Made by a program: the position numbers and the translations under genes. The notes under the pieces are model-generated. The model was not told the DNA's origin. It worked only from the letters and a program-made list of their open reading frames with translations, and ran no database searches. From Microbulbifer aggregans (GTDB taxonomy: Bacteria > Pseudomonadota > Gammaproteobacteria > Pseudomonadales > Cellvibrionaceae): DNA of 64,000 bases. Positions 26,833 through 36,589 of the stretch are shown one piece after another (positions within the stretch are counted from its first letter, which is position 1; each line of letters begins with the position of its first letter). Location of the stretch: NCBI RefSeq assembly GCF_001750105.1, contig NZ_CP014143.1, positions 558,001 through 622,000 of the forward strand, given 5' to 3'.

Positions 26833-27981
26833 ATGATCCCGAGAACCGTCTTCACCGAAGAGCACGAACAGTTCCGCGATACCGTGCGCAAATTTCTGGA
26901 AAAAGAAGTAGCGCCCTATCACGCTCAGTGGGAGAAAGAAGGGCAGGTAGACCGCGCCCTTTGGAACAAGGCCGGCGAAATGGGTTTCCTGTGCCCGCAG
27001 GTGCCAGAAGCCTATGGTGGCCTCGAGCTCGACTTTGGCTATAACGCCATCATTGATGAAGAAATCGGTCGCACCGGATTTACCGGCATTGGCTGGGGTC
27101 TGCACTCCGATATCGCCGTGCCTTATATCGTCAATTACGGCACCGATGAACAGAAGGATCGATACCTGCGGCGCTGTATCAGCGGCGAGGTCGTCACCGC
27201 TATCGCCATGACCGAACCCGGTGCCGGTTCGGACCTGCAGGGCGTGCGCACCACCGCCGTGCGCGATGGCGACCACTATGTGCTGAACGGCTCCAAGACT
27301 TTTATCACCAATGGCCAGCACGCAGACCTGGTCATCGTGGTTGCAAAGACCGATCCGGGTGCCGGCGCTGCCGGTACCAGCCTGCTACTCGTCGAGGCCG
27401 ACAGCCCCGGATTCAAGAAGGGCACCAACCTGGACAAGGTGGGCATGAAAGCCCAGGACACCTCGGAGCTATTTTTCGATGACGTGCGCGTTCCGGCGGA
27501 AAACCTGCTTGGCGCCGAGGGGCAGGGCTTTATCTACCTGATGCAGGAACTGCCGCAGGAACGCCTCAGCGTCGCCATCAGTGCAATGGCTAATGCGGAA
27601 GCGGCGCTGGGCTGGACTGTGGATTACGTGAAGGAACGCAAGGCCTTCGGTCGCCCGGTTGCCAGCTTCCAGAACACCCAGTTCAAGGTGGCCGAACTCG
27701 CCAGTGAATGTACGGCCATGCGGGTGTTTGTCGACCGCTGCCTGGAGCTGCACTACGACAAGCAGCTGGACGTATCCACCGCCGCCAAGGCGAAACTGCT
27801 ATCCACGGATTTCCAGTGCAAACTGCTGGACGAATGCGTACAGCTGCACGGCGGTTACGGCTACATGTGGGAATATCCCATTGCCCGCGCCTGGGCTGAC
27901 GCACGGGTGCAACGTATATACGCCGGCACCAATGAGATCATGAAACTGATCATCTCGCGGGAATTGCTGAAGGACGGCTGA
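26833..27981 (+). CDS. Acyl-CoA dehydrogenase
   Basis: FAD-dependent alpha,beta-dehydrogenation of acyl-CoA, first step of beta-oxidation; 382 residues, normal length. Seen are AMTEPGAGSDLQGVRTTA, FITNGQHADLVIVVAKT, YVKERKAFGRPVASFQNTQFK, LHGGYGYMWEYPIARAWADARV and the C-terminal YAGTNEIMKLIISRELL. The Ala in YAGTNEI, where medium-chain enzymes have the catalytic Glu, is usual in long-chain and isovaleryl-type enzymes, so the base lies elsewhere. It is third in the fatty-acid set. Confidence 0.93.
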   Translation: MIPRTVFTEEHEQFRDTVRKFLEKEVAPYHAQWEKEGQVDRALWNKAGEMGFLCPQVPEAYGGLELDFGYNAIIDEEIGRTGFTGIGWGLHSDIAVPYIVNYGTDEQKDRYLRRCISGEVVTAIAMTEPGAGSDLQGVRTTAVRDGDHYVLNGSKTFITNGQHADLVIVVAKTDPGAGAAGTSLLLVEADSPGFKKGTNLDKVGMKAQDTSELFFDDVRVPAENLLGAEGQGFIYLMQELPQERLSVAISAMANAEAALGWTVDYVKERKAFGRPVASFQNTQFKVAELASECTAMRVFVDRCLELHYDKQLDVSTAAKAKLLSTDFQCKLLDECVQLHGGYGYMWEYPIARAWADARVQRIYAGTNEIMKLIISRELLKDG

Positions 27982-28014
27982 TACCGCCTTCGGCCGCTGT
28001 AGTGGGAAACAACC

Positions 28015-29205
28015 ATGCTGCCAGAATCCGGCCCGCTCGCGGGCCTCAAGGTGCTAGACTTCTCCACCCTGCTCCCCGGCCCCTACGCCACCATGCTGCT
28101 GGCGGATATGGGTGCCGAGGTGTTGCGGATTGAATCCCCGCAGCGCCCGGACATGCTGCGCGCCCTGCCACCCTACGTCGGTAGCGACCAGCTGTCTGCC
28201 GCCCACGCCACCATCAACCGCAACAAACGCTCCCTGGCCCTGAACCTGAAAGATCATCGCGCCGGCGATATCGTGCGCCGCCTGCTGGCGGAGTACGACA
28301 TCATCGTCGAACAGTTCCGCCCCGGGGTGATGGAGAAACTGGGTTTCGGTTACGAGAAATTGCAGGAAACCCGCGCGGATCTGATCTACTGCTCCATTAC
28401 CGGCTACGGTCAGAGTGGACCGCTGAGACAGCGCGCCGGGCACGACATCAACTATCTGGCCCTGTCCGGTCTCGCCAGTTATTCCGGTCGAGCCGACAGC
28501 GGCCCGAGCCTCTCCGGCACCCAGGTGGCGGATATCGCCGGTGGCTCGCACCACGCCGTGATGTCCATTCTCGCCGCTGTCTACCAGCGCCAAAGGAGCG
28601 GCCAGGGCAGCCGGATCGATATCAGCATGACCGACTGCGCTTTTGCCCTGAATGCCATCAGCGGTGCCAATGCACTGGCCGGGGGGGACCTGCCGGGGCT
28701 CGAACACGAGTTACTGAACGGTGGCAGCTACTATGATTACTACCGCACCAGTGACGGCCGCTACCTCGCTGTAGGCAGCCTTGAGCCCCAATTCGCGATG
28801 CGCTTTTTCGAGGGCATCGGCAAGCCCCAATGGGCCGAGCGCCTGATGGGTAACGAGCCGCCAGGTATCCTGAAAGGGGATATCGCCGCGGTCATCGCCA
28901 ACCGTCCGCTGGAGGCCTGGGTGCGCCTCTTCGCAGACGAGGATGCCTGCGTGGAGCCGGTACTGGATTTCCGGGAGGCAGCAGACAGCGCCCTGCTGCG
29001 AGAACGGCAGATGCTCTGCTCGACAGATCTCGCCGGTGGCGAATCGGTGGAGCAGATCAACACGCCATTCGTCTTCGATGGGCAAAAACCCGACTATCAC
29101 CGGCCCGGAGCCGGGCTGGGCGAGCATTCCCGTGATGTGCTGACTGAGCTGGGCCTGGAAGAGAGCGAAATCGAGACACTGCAGGCCGACCAGGTGATTG
29201 CCTGA
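28015..29205 (+). CDS. CaiB/BaiF family CoA-transferase or alpha-methylacyl-CoA racemase
   Basis: A 396-residue member of class III CoA transferases/AMACR. Family features: LAGLKVLDFSTLLPGPYATMLLADMGAEV, RNKRSLALNLKD, VVEQFRPGVMEKLG-type block, ITGYGQSGP and the catalytic Asp in RAGHDINYLALSG. Position at the end of a beta-oxidation operon suggests alpha-methylacyl-CoA racemase, which would let branched (2-methyl) acyl chains enter beta-oxidation, but sequence alone does not separate racemase from transferase. Confidence 0.88.
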   Translation: MLPESGPLAGLKVLDFSTLLPGPYATMLLADMGAEVLRIESPQRPDMLRALPPYVGSDQLSAAHATINRNKRSLALNLKDHRAGDIVRRLLAEYDIIVEQFRPGVMEKLGFGYEKLQETRADLIYCSITGYGQSGPLRQRAGHDINYLALSGLASYSGRADSGPSLSGTQVADIAGGSHHAVMSILAAVYQRQRSGQGSRIDISMTDCAFALNAISGANALAGGDLPGLEHELLNGGSYYDYYRTSDGRYLAVGSLEPQFAMRFFEGIGKPQWAERLMGNEPPGILKGDIAAVIANRPLEAWVRLFADEDACVEPVLDFREAADSALLRERQMLCSTDLAGGESVEQINTPFVFDGQKPDYHRPGAGLGEHSRDVLTELGLEESEIETLQADQVIA

Positions 29206-29232
29206 ACCAGAAACACTAACCGGCACCAGCCC

Positions 29233-29412
29233 ATGGCCCACCGCAAAGCGCATCTCCCCCACAAGACCTGTCCGGTCTGTGGGCGGGAATTCAGCTGGCG
29301 CAAGAAATGGGAGCGCGACTGGGCGTCGGTGATCTACTGCAGCGAGCGCTGTCGAAGGCAGGGAAGAAAGCCCGGCCAGGAATCGACGAAAACCGGGGAG
29401 CACGATTCATGA
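29233..29412 (+). CDS. DUF2256 zinc-finger-like small protein
   Basis: A 59-residue protein, too short for routine calling: [19 protein letters not shown], then WRKKWERDW and [11 protein letters not shown]. Four cysteines (CPVC...YCSERC) form a probable zinc site. DUF2256 genes are commonly found next to cryptochrome/photolyase genes. The stop TGA overlaps the CryDASH start ATG (ATGA), so they are coupled. Function is unknown. Confidence 0.88.
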   Translation: MAHRKAHLPHKTCPVCGREFSWRKKWERDWASVIYCSERCRRQGRKPGQESTKTGEHDS

Positions 29413-30722
29413 ACCTGGTCTGGTTCCGCAACGACCTGCGCAGTAGCGACAACTACTCCCTGGTGCAGGCCTGCCAGAATCAGGGGCCGGTGGTTGCCCT
29501 CTACTGCTTTGATCCCCGCCACTATGAAAAAGACCACTACGGCTTCGTACGCACCGATAAATTCCGTGCGCGCTTCCTGATCGAAACCATTCAGACACTG
29601 CGGCAACAGCTGGCCCAGTTGAACATCCCCCTGCTGGTATACCAGGAAAAACCGGAAGTAATACTGCCCAAGCTGGTGGCGGCACTCGCGATCGACAGCA
29701 TCTACCTGCAGCGCGAATGGACGCGGTACGAAGAACAGGTGCTGGACAGTGTTCGCGGCACGGCGGGCATGAATGCCGTCGATTTCTATCAGGCGCTGGA
29801 TCAGTTTCTCCTGCACCCGGACGATCTTCCTTTTGCCGATCCGGATGATATTCCGCGTGTATTTACCGGATTTCGCAAGCGAGTAGAAAAGGAACTCATG
29901 GTGCGCAAGCCGCTGTCGCCACCACTACCCCGTGCCCCAGAAAATCTCGCTGCTGCCGAAACAGCACCAGTGCCTGATCCCATTCCCGAGCTCACAGACC
30001 TGGGGCTGCAGCATTTCACCCTGGATACCCGCTCCGCTTTTCCCTTCAAGGGAGGAGAACTGGCAGCGCAGGAGCGTATCGATCACTACTTCTGGCTGAC
30101 CGAAAACCTCAAGCGCTACAAACACACACGCAACGGACTGGTGGGCACGGATTACAGCTCCAAACTCTCGCCCTGGCTTGCCAACGGCAGCCTGTCCGCG
30201 CGGCAGGTGTACTGGCAGGTGAAAGAGTTTGAGCGGCAGGTCGTCGCCAATGAGGATACCTACTGGCTGGTATTCGAGCTGCTGTGGCGGGACTTTTTCA
30301 AATATGTCTCTCTCAAATACGGCGACCGTATCTTTCAGCTCGGTGGCATCCTGCAAAAGGAATATGAGTGGCACCGTGACCCGCAAGAGTTGCAACGCTG
30401 GATCGATGGCGAGACCGAGTATGACTTCGTCAATGCCAATATGCGGGAGATTGCCAAAACCGGCTGGATGAGCAACCGCGGCCGCCAGAACGTGGCCAGC
30501 TATTTTTCCCGCGAGCGGCAACAGGACTGGCGCATCGGTGCGGCTTACTTCGAGAGCCTGCTGCTCGACTACGACGTACACAGCAACTACGGCAACTGGA
30601 TGTACAACAGCGGCGTTGGCAACGACCCGCGCGACCGGCGCTTCAACATCGACAGTCAGGCAGAACGCTACGACCCAAACCACGCCTTCCGCAATCTCTG
30701 GCTGAAACAACCCAACGGATAG
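29409..30722 (+). CDS. DASH family cryptochrome
   Basis: A 437-residue flavoprotein that repairs cyclobutane dimers in single-stranded DNA and may act as a blue-light receptor. The N-terminal alpha/beta domain starts [18 protein letters not shown]; the FAD-binding domain shows [33 protein letters not shown] and [23 protein letters not shown] 29409 overlaps the DUF2256 stop; the open frame upstream is in the wrong register with that gene. A second, unrelated-type photolyase follows after four bases. Confidence 0.94.
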   Translation: MNLVWFRNDLRSSDNYSLVQACQNQGPVVALYCFDPRHYEKDHYGFVRTDKFRARFLIETIQTLRQQLAQLNIPLLVYQEKPEVILPKLVAALAIDSIYLQREWTRYEEQVLDSVRGTAGMNAVDFYQALDQFLLHPDDLPFADPDDIPRVFTGFRKRVEKELMVRKPLSPPLPRAPENLAAAETAPVPDPIPELTDLGLQHFTLDTRSAFPFKGGELAAQERIDHYFWLTENLKRYKHTRNGLVGTDYSSKLSPWLANGSLSARQVYWQVKEFERQVVANEDTYWLVFELLWRDFFKYVSLKYGDRIFQLGGILQKEYEWHRDPQELQRWIDGETEYDFVNANMREIAKTGWMSNRGRQNVASYFSRERQQDWRIGAAYFESLLLDYDVHSNYGNWMYNSGVGNDPRDRRFNIDSQAERYDPNHAFRNLWLKQPNG

Positions 30723-30726
30723 CTCC

Positions 30727-32262
30727 TTGAAGATCCTGCGACTGATTCTCGGCGACCAGCTCAACCACAAGCACAGCTGGTACAAGAACGACGATGACGA
30801 CACCCTGTACTTTATCGCAGAGATGCGTCAGGAAACCGACTACGTCAAACATCATGTACAGAAGGTAGTGGCCTTTTTCGAGGCCATGGAGGCTTTTGCC
30901 GAGTGGCTGCGTGAGCAGGGTAAGAAGGTGGTGCACTACAAGCTGGACGGCAAGAACAATACCCAGAAGCTCGGCACCAATATTGCCGCCCTGATCGAGG
31001 AGCGCGGCATCGAAAAGCTCGAGTACCAGCTCCCGGACGAATACCGCCTGGATCAACAACTCAAGCAACTGAAGGATGACCTCAGCATCGAGTGCGAAGC
31101 CTTCGATACCGAGCACTTCCTCACCAGCCGCGACGAACTGGCAGAATTCTTCGAGGGCAAGAAATCCCTGTTGATGGAAAGCTTCTACCGGCATATGCGC
31201 AAGAGGCACAACGTGCTGATGACGGAGAACGGTAAGCCTCAAGGAGGTAAGTGGAACTTCGACCAGAGCAACCGCAACAAGTGGAAGGGGCAACCGAAAA
31301 TCCCCCATGAGAAGGGCTTCCGCAAGGATGTGCGCAAGACTCTCAAGCGTATCAAGGCTGCCGGCGTTGAGATCTTCGGCAACATCGATCCGGAGAACTT
31401 CAACTGGCCCACCAGCCGGTCAGACAGCCTCAAGGTATTGCGCCACTTCTGCGAACACTTGCTTGTGCACTTCGGTGACTACCAGGATGCCATGGATCCG
31501 GAGGAAACCTACCTGTTCCACAGCCGCCTCAGCTTCGCCATGAACAGTAAACTGCTACACCCCATGGAGGTGATTGAGGCGGTTATCGATTACTGGGAAG
31601 ACAAAAAATCCACGATATCCATCAACGAAGTAGAGGGCTTCGTGCGGCAGATCCTCGGCTGGCGGGAGTATATGCGCGGAATCTACTGGAAAGAGATGCC
31701 CTCCTACGCCCGCTGCAACCGGCTGGACAACCAGCGGGACCTGCCCGACTTCTACTGGACGGCGGAAACCAAGATGAACTGCCTCCACCACGCCATCAAG
31801 AACAGCCTGGATCACGCCTATGCCCACCATATCCAGCGCCTGATGATCACCGGTAATTTCGCCCTGCTACTGGGCGTACACCCGGATCAGGTAGATGCCT
31901 GGTATCTCGGTATCTATATCGATGCGATCGAATGGGTGGAGATCACCAATACCCGGGGGATGAGCCAGTTCGCTGACGGTGGTTTAGTCGCCACCAAGCC
32001 CTATGTGAGCAGCGGCAGTTACATCCACAAGATGAGTAATTACTGTGAGGGTTGCCGATACAACGTCAAAGAGAAGACCGGGGAAGACGCCTGCCCTTTC
32101 AACAGCCTGTACTGGAACTTCCTCGCGGAGAAACGGCAGTATTTTGAGGGAAACCAGCGGATGGGGATGATGTTGAGCACACTGAGCAGGATGGATAAGG
32201 ACGATCTGGCCGAATTGCGCAAAAGGGCCCGTAAGGTTATCCGGAACCCACAAGACTACTGA
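30727..32262 (+). CDS. FeS-type (bacterial 6-4) photolyase / CryB-like protein
   Basis: A 511-residue photolyase-related protein of the iron-sulfur bacterial cryptochrome/photolyase group, members of which repair 6-4 photoproducts. It begins MKILRLILGDQLNHKHSW; the 4Fe-4S cysteines are visible: Cys in KMNCLHHAIKN and the cluster YCEGC...DACPF near the C-terminus. TTG 30727 is the start. It is immediately downstream of the CryDASH gene, so CPD-type and 6-4-type repair would be co-expressed. Confidence 0.92.
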   Translation: MKILRLILGDQLNHKHSWYKNDDDDTLYFIAEMRQETDYVKHHVQKVVAFFEAMEAFAEWLREQGKKVVHYKLDGKNNTQKLGTNIAALIEERGIEKLEYQLPDEYRLDQQLKQLKDDLSIECEAFDTEHFLTSRDELAEFFEGKKSLLMESFYRHMRKRHNVLMTENGKPQGGKWNFDQSNRNKWKGQPKIPHEKGFRKDVRKTLKRIKAAGVEIFGNIDPENFNWPTSRSDSLKVLRHFCEHLLVHFGDYQDAMDPEETYLFHSRLSFAMNSKLLHPMEVIEAVIDYWEDKKSTISINEVEGFVRQILGWREYMRGIYWKEMPSYARCNRLDNQRDLPDFYWTAETKMNCLHHAIKNSLDHAYAHHIQRLMITGNFALLLGVHPDQVDAWYLGIYIDAIEWVEITNTRGMSQFADGGLVATKPYVSSGSYIHKMSNYCEGCRYNVKEKTGEDACPFNSLYWNFLAEKRQYFEGNQRMGMMLSTLSRMDKDDLAELRKRARKVIRNPQDY

Positions 32263-32359
32263 AGCTCCATTTCTTCATTAGAGGCCGGAAAGCTATACTT
32301 CGCCTCTCAACAGGCAAAACCGCAACCCACCTGATCGGCAGGCAATAGCACTTACTTTT

Positions 32360-32602
32360 ATGCAGCAATCCCAGCCCAACAACCCCCTCCATGGCATCAA
32401 GCTTGCGACTATCGTCGAAGAGCTCCAGGAGCACTACGGCTGGGACGGGCTGGCGGAGCGCATCGATATCAACTGTTTCAAGAATGATCCCTCCGTGAAA
32501 TCGACCCTGAAGTTTTTGCGCAGAACGCCCTGGGCGCGCAGCAAAGTAGAAGCGCTATATTTAGCTACCTTTTGCCGGGACAACCCCTGGGTAAAACACT
32601 GA
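32360..32602 (+). CDS. VF530 family DNA-binding protein
   Basis: An 80-residue protein matching the VF530/DUF2132 family ([29 protein letters not shown] and [17 protein letters not shown]). The family fold is small and helical, with DNA binding suggested from structure. It lies about 100 bases after the FeS photolyase in the same direction, an association seen in other genomes as well. Precise function is unknown. Confidence 0.88.
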   Translation: MQQSQPNNPLHGIKLATIVEELQEHYGWDGLAERIDINCFKNDPSVKSTLKFLRRTPWARSKVEALYLATFCRDNPWVKH

Positions 32603-32806
32603 CGCCTTTTCATTGCATAGCGAAGAATGGAATAGATCAGGAAGTATTGCCCTCAGGGTAAGGTACGATCAATAGCAATTTTTATAGGTAGTGCTTCTTA
32701 TTACCACTGCAGTGGTCGGTGATCTGAAGCTTGTGTATTGAACATTTTCCCTTCAGTCTCTTATCCAGACGCCCTAACCCTCTCAGTTACCTCAGGACGA
32801 AATCCC

Positions 32807-33550
32807 GTGTCATTATTGTTTGAAGAGATCGACAGCCAGCCCTCACCTCTGGGTGAAATTTCTCTACGCAGGCGACGGATACCCGCTCTTGGAGACCGGG
32901 ATATCTATGAGGTCAAGCTGGGTGAAGAGTTTCTGATGTCGAGCATGTTCGTCGAAGCTGAAGAAGCGCTATCGACTCTAGGCTTGGCGGCAGTCAAAGG
33001 CGACAATCTGAAGGTTGTCGTTGGCGGCCTGGGTCTTGGCTATACCGCCGTGGCAGCATTGAAGGACGAACGCATTTCCGAGCTGCTGGTGGTAGAGGCC
33101 CTGGATACGGTCATTGGTTGGCATAGAGATGAACTGGTACCGCTGGGGAAGATCCTCAACGCAGATCCGCGTAATCGCTACGTGCACGGCAGTTTCTTCG
33201 ATCTGGCTACAGCCCCGGAAGCCGGTTTTGACCCGAATAGCGCTGGCAAGAAGTTTGATGCCATTTTGCTGGATATCGACCACTCCCCCACCGAGTACCT
33301 GAACGAATCCAATGCGGGCTTTTATACCACCGAGAATCTGGCGCGCATGGCAGAGCAGTTAAAGCCCCAGGGTGTATTTGCCATGTGGTCGCAAAACTTA
33401 CCGGAGGAAAGGTTTGAGGCTCTGCTGAGAACGGTCTTTGAGACTGTCGCATCCCATGTGGTTTCTTTTTATAACCCCTTCCTGAACGGTGAATCGACTA
33501 ACTCGGTGTATGTGTGCGTAAAAGGCGCAACGATCGAACGTAAAAAATGA
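32807..33550 (+). CDS. Spermidine synthase-like methyltransferase-fold protein
   Basis: A 247-residue protein with a Rossmann methyltransferase/spermidine-synthase fold: VVGGLGLGYTAVAAL nucleotide loop, LLVVEALDTVIGWH, and FDAILLDIDHSPTEYL. GTG 32807 is preceded by CAGGACGAAATCCC; a TTG at 32738 would extend it by 23 residues with no similarity. It may be an aminopropyl- or methyltransferase-like enzyme, but the usual N-terminal decarboxy-SAM-binding features of real spermidine synthases are not clear. Substrate is unknown. Confidence 0.78.
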   Translation: MSLLFEEIDSQPSPLGEISLRRRRIPALGDRDIYEVKLGEEFLMSSMFVEAEEALSTLGLAAVKGDNLKVVVGGLGLGYTAVAALKDERISELLVVEALDTVIGWHRDELVPLGKILNADPRNRYVHGSFFDLATAPEAGFDPNSAGKKFDAILLDIDHSPTEYLNESNAGFYTTENLARMAEQLKPQGVFAMWSQNLPEERFEALLRTVFETVASHVVSFYNPFLNGESTNSVYVCVKGATIERKK

Positions 33551-33644
33551 CTTTTCGCATATTGCACCCCCAAATAATCTCCTAGGCTGGAGCTTTAGTG
33601 AAGTCGATGGTGGCTTTGCGAACGTCAATCTGGGGATCTGAGAC

Positions 33645-33821
33645 ATGAGCAACGATGAACTGGAATGGGATATCTTCGCCGAAGAAGCCCTGAAGATGGC
33701 GCCAATGTTTGTACGCTCGAAGATCAAGAGGCGGGTCGAAGAGGTCGCGAGAGAACGCGGGATTACCCTGATCACGTGTGACTTTATGACCGAACTTCAG
33801 CAACAGGAGCAGGGGAAGTAG
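33645..33821 (+). CDS. PCP_red-like small protein
   Basis: A 58-residue protein missed by ordinary length cut-offs: MSNDELEWDIFAEEALKMA, then VRSKIKRRVEEVARERGITLITCD. It resembles the small C-terminal domain of light-independent protochlorophyllide reductase (PCP_red) found alone in many non-photosynthetic bacteria. A GGGGATCTGAG ribosome site precedes the ATG. No cofactor-binding residues can be assigned. It lies close to the photolyase genes. Confidence 0.8.
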   Translation: MSNDELEWDIFAEEALKMAPMFVRSKIKRRVEEVARERGITLITCDFMTELQQQEQGK

Positions 33822-33844
33822 CCAGGCTCCCATCTCCTCATCCT

Positions 33845-33874
33845 GCCTGCGGAGACGTTACCGCCTCCGCAGGC
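33845..33874 (+). terminator. Hairpin after the PCP_red-like gene
   Basis: Perfect 10-bp stem GCCTGCGGAG/CTCCGCAGGC with a ten-base loop. No T-tract, so termination is possible but not certain. The rest of 33822-34084 shows no gene. Confidence 0.45.
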
Positions 33875-34084
33875 TGGTTCGCTGTGAATCATATCGGCAA
33901 GTAAGCGCACCAAATTGCGTTCTACACGCACTGGCGCTGCAAAAAGCGTCCATTTCTCTGCATATGCCCCCTAGCCGCCCCCTTGCCCCAATATCCTGCC
34001 ACAACCCGGATTGCCCCCGGAACTCGCCAAACTAAAACGGAAGTGTCTAGAAGCGAACCACGCGGCAGGAAAGGAGAGCGACGG

Positions 34085-34483
34085 GTGGAGGCAGAGCGAA
34101 AACGACAAATAGAAGCGCTGTGTCGGTGCTACCTGACATCCCTGGAGAGTGGCGACCTCCCAACCCTGCTGTCGCTGTTTACTGAAGATGCCACCGCCAC
34201 ATCGCCGATTTCTGGCAAGCAGCCGGTTCCGGACTTCTATAGCTACGTCATGCAGGTGACCAGTAATCGCTCCATGCCACTGAAAACGATTTTCGTCGGT
34301 GCATCCAACCCATATCAGGCTGCGGTCCATATGGTGTATACCCGCACTGTGAAGGAAGGCCAACCTTCGACAATCGAGTGCGTGGATATTTTTGACCTCA
34401 ATGAGGAATGCACCAAGTTCACCGGCATCAGGATTATCTACGATACCGCACCGGTCCGTTCAGAATTTGATCTCCACAAGTAA
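34085..34483 (+). CDS. SnoaL/NTF2-like domain protein
   Basis: A 132-residue protein with an NTF2/SnoaL fold signature (LCRCYLTSLESGDLPTLLSLFTEDATATSP...FYSYVMQVTSN, FDLNEECTKFTGIRIIYDTA). GTG 34085 follows AAAGGAGAGC at good spacing; the frame is open upstream but without similarity. The family ranges from isomerases to ligand-binding proteins; no catalytic residues can be assigned. It is convergent with the ABC exporter gene. Confidence 0.75.
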   Translation: MEAERKRQIEALCRCYLTSLESGDLPTLLSLFTEDATATSPISGKQPVPDFYSYVMQVTSNRSMPLKTIFVGASNPYQAAVHMVYTRTVKEGQPSTIECVDIFDLNEECTKFTGIRIIYDTAPVRSEFDLHK

Positions 34484-34485
34484 AA

Positions 34486-34503
34486 GCCCGGCAGCAGCCG
34501 GGC
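34486..34503 (-). terminator. Terminator of the MsbA-like gene
   Basis: A 7-bp GCCCGGC/GCCGGGC stem with AGCA loop; on the minus strand TTTTA follows. It may also help end the converging NTF2-like gene. Confidence 0.6.
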
Positions 34504-34534
34504 CCAAAGTCACACCTACTGATACAGGCAACCC

Positions 34535-36361
34535 CTAAACCGCAGCTTCCTGAAATTGCAGCTCAGCCAAACGCTTGTACAGGGGCGAAATTTCGATCAG
34601 CTCTTGGTGGCTGCCCTGTGCAACTAACTGCCCCTGATCCAGCACCGCAATACTGTCTGCATGTAGAACTGTCGCCAGCCGATGGGCAATCATGATTGTT
34701 GTGCGCCCCTTCATGAGCGTTTCCAGTGCCTTCTGCACGTGGTGTTCGCTCTCGGCATCCAGTGCACTTGTCGCTTCATCCAGCAGCAGAATTTTTGGGT
34801 CTTTCAGGATCGCGCGCGCGATGGCCAGCCGCTGCTTCTGTCCGCCGGACAGGCGGGCACCCTGCTCGCCCAAATGGCTATCGTAGCCATCCGGTAGTTG
34901 CTGGATAAACGCATGGGCATGCGCGGCCCTGGCTGCAGCAATCACTTCCTCATCGGTGGCATCGGGCCGGCCGTAGCGAATGTTGTACCAGACATCCGCG
35001 GTAAACAGGGCCGGCTGCTGTGGCACGACAGCCAGCTGCCGCCGCAGTGTGCCGGTATCTATCTCGCGGATATCCAACCCATCCAATGTAATTCGCCCGC
35101 CCTGCGGATCGTAAAAGCGCTGCAATAGTTCCAGCAGTGTGGACTTGCCCGCGCCTGAAGGCCCGACCAGGGCCAGGCTCTTACCCGCCTCCACCACCAG
35201 GCTAAGCCCCTTGATTGCGGCGTGGTCTGGTCGCGAGGGATAGCTGAACTCTACGGCCTCAAAGGTGACTTCGGCTTTGGCATTGCGGAGCATGTTTTCG
35301 GATACAGGTTCCCCCGCACTCACGGGAATATCCGCCTCCACATTGAGCAGGTCCACCAGCCGCTCGGTGGCGCCGGTCGCCCGTTGCAGCTCACTGTAGA
35401 CTTCGGAAATGGTGGCCACCGCGGAACCCATGAGCATGGCGTAGAAGACGAACGCGGCCAGATCTCCGGCACTCATGCGTCCGGCAATCATGTCGTTACC
35501 ACCCACCCACAGCAAGCCACTGACCGCGCCGAACATCAGCAGTATCACGGAGGTGATCAGCAGGGAGCGCTGGCGGATACGCCGCTTAGCGACCCGGAAT
35601 GCGGTTTCCACTTCCCGACCAAAGGCCCGCATCTCATGATTCTCGCGGGTATAGCTCTGTACGGTCTTGATATGCTGGATGATCTCACCGGCGTAGCTGC
35701 CCACATCGGCAATCGAGTCCTGGCTGGCCCTGGCCAGCTTCCGCACCCGGCGGCCGTAGAGCACGATGGGGAGCAGTACCAGCGGCACGCCCACCAACAC
35801 CATCAGGCTCAGTTTGAGATTGGTGAACAGCAGCAGAACCAGGGCACCGACAAACATCAGCGCACTGCGCAGCGCCATGGAAAAGGAGGTACCAATGATG
35901 TGCTGCAACAGGGTGGTATCAGTGGTGAGTCGGGACATGATCTCGCCACTGCGGTTGGTCTCGAAAAAGCTGGGGTGTAGCGTCACGATATGGTCGAACA
36001 CCGCCTTACGCAGATCCGCAACCACCCGCTCCCCCAACCAGGACACCAGAAAATGACGCGCGTAGGTGCCCACCGCCATCAGCAGAGCGAGGGCCATCAG
36101 CACCAGTACCGCATTAGCCAGCGCCGCGCTGGAACCGGCCATGAAACCGCGATCAACCAGGATTCTGATGCCCTGACCAATGGACAGGGTGATGCCCGCC
36201 GTAAATACCAGCGCCACCCCTGCTGCGAAGAGCACCATCTTGTAAGGACGAATAAACTGCCACAGCTGAGCCATCATCTCGGCAAAGCTCATCGAGGATG
36301 AGCCCTGGGCTGTCGGCTGTTCGATTGGCGTACCCATGGTGGGGTCTGCGCTGTTTGACAT
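34535..36361 (-). CDS. ABC exporter with fused permease and ATPase (MsbA-related)
   Basis: A 608-residue half-transporter: six membrane spans (about 40-320) followed by a nucleotide-binding domain. Walker A GPSGAGKST, Q-loop QQPALF, signature LSGGQKQRLAIARAI, Walker B ILLLDEATSALD and H-loop IAHRLAT are complete. It belongs to the MsbA-related family (sometimes named MsbA_rel), which may export lipids or drugs; the substrate is unknown. AGTAGGAAGG gives a strong ribosome site before the ATG. Confidence 0.93.
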   Translation of the reverse strand: MSNSADPTMGTPIEQPTAQGSSSMSFAEMMAQLWQFIRPYKMVLFAAGVALVFTAGITLSIGQGIRILVDRGFMAGSSAALANAVLVLMALALLMAVGTYARHFLVSWLGERVVADLRKAVFDHIVTLHPSFFETNRSGEIMSRLTTDTTLLQHIIGTSFSMALRSALMFVGALVLLLFTNLKLSLMVLVGVPLVLLPIVLYGRRVRKLARASQDSIADVGSYAGEIIQHIKTVQSYTRENHEMRAFGREVETAFRVAKRRIRQRSLLITSVILLMFGAVSGLLWVGGNDMIAGRMSAGDLAAFVFYAMLMGSAVATISEVYSELQRATGATERLVDLLNVEADIPVSAGEPVSENMLRNAKAEVTFEAVEFSYPSRPDHAAIKGLSLVVEAGKSLALVGPSGAGKSTLLELLQRFYDPQGGRITLDGLDIREIDTGTLRRQLAVVPQQPALFTADVWYNIRYGRPDATDEEVIAAARAAHAHAFIQQLPDGYDSHLGEQGARLSGGQKQRLAIARAILKDPKILLLDEATSALDAESEHHVQKALETLMKGRTTIMIAHRLATVLHADSIAVLDQGQLVAQGSHQELIEISPLYKRLAELQFQEAAV

Positions 36362-36589
36362 ACCTTCCTACTATTTAGTGCGTGCGGTAAGTCCGTGGCG
36401 CCTGCTACGGACTATGCGGAATCACGAGCTCCCAAGCCATTAGCGCCGGTATTGACTTTGGCCGCTGGCAGGGGATCAATGGGTCAGTACAAGGTGATGT
36501 TAACCGCTGGCGGAGTCAAACGCCGATCAGGCCATACAGCCCCGGTACTCCATGACTGAATTCAGAAAACTCCTGAGGGGAGGTAGATA

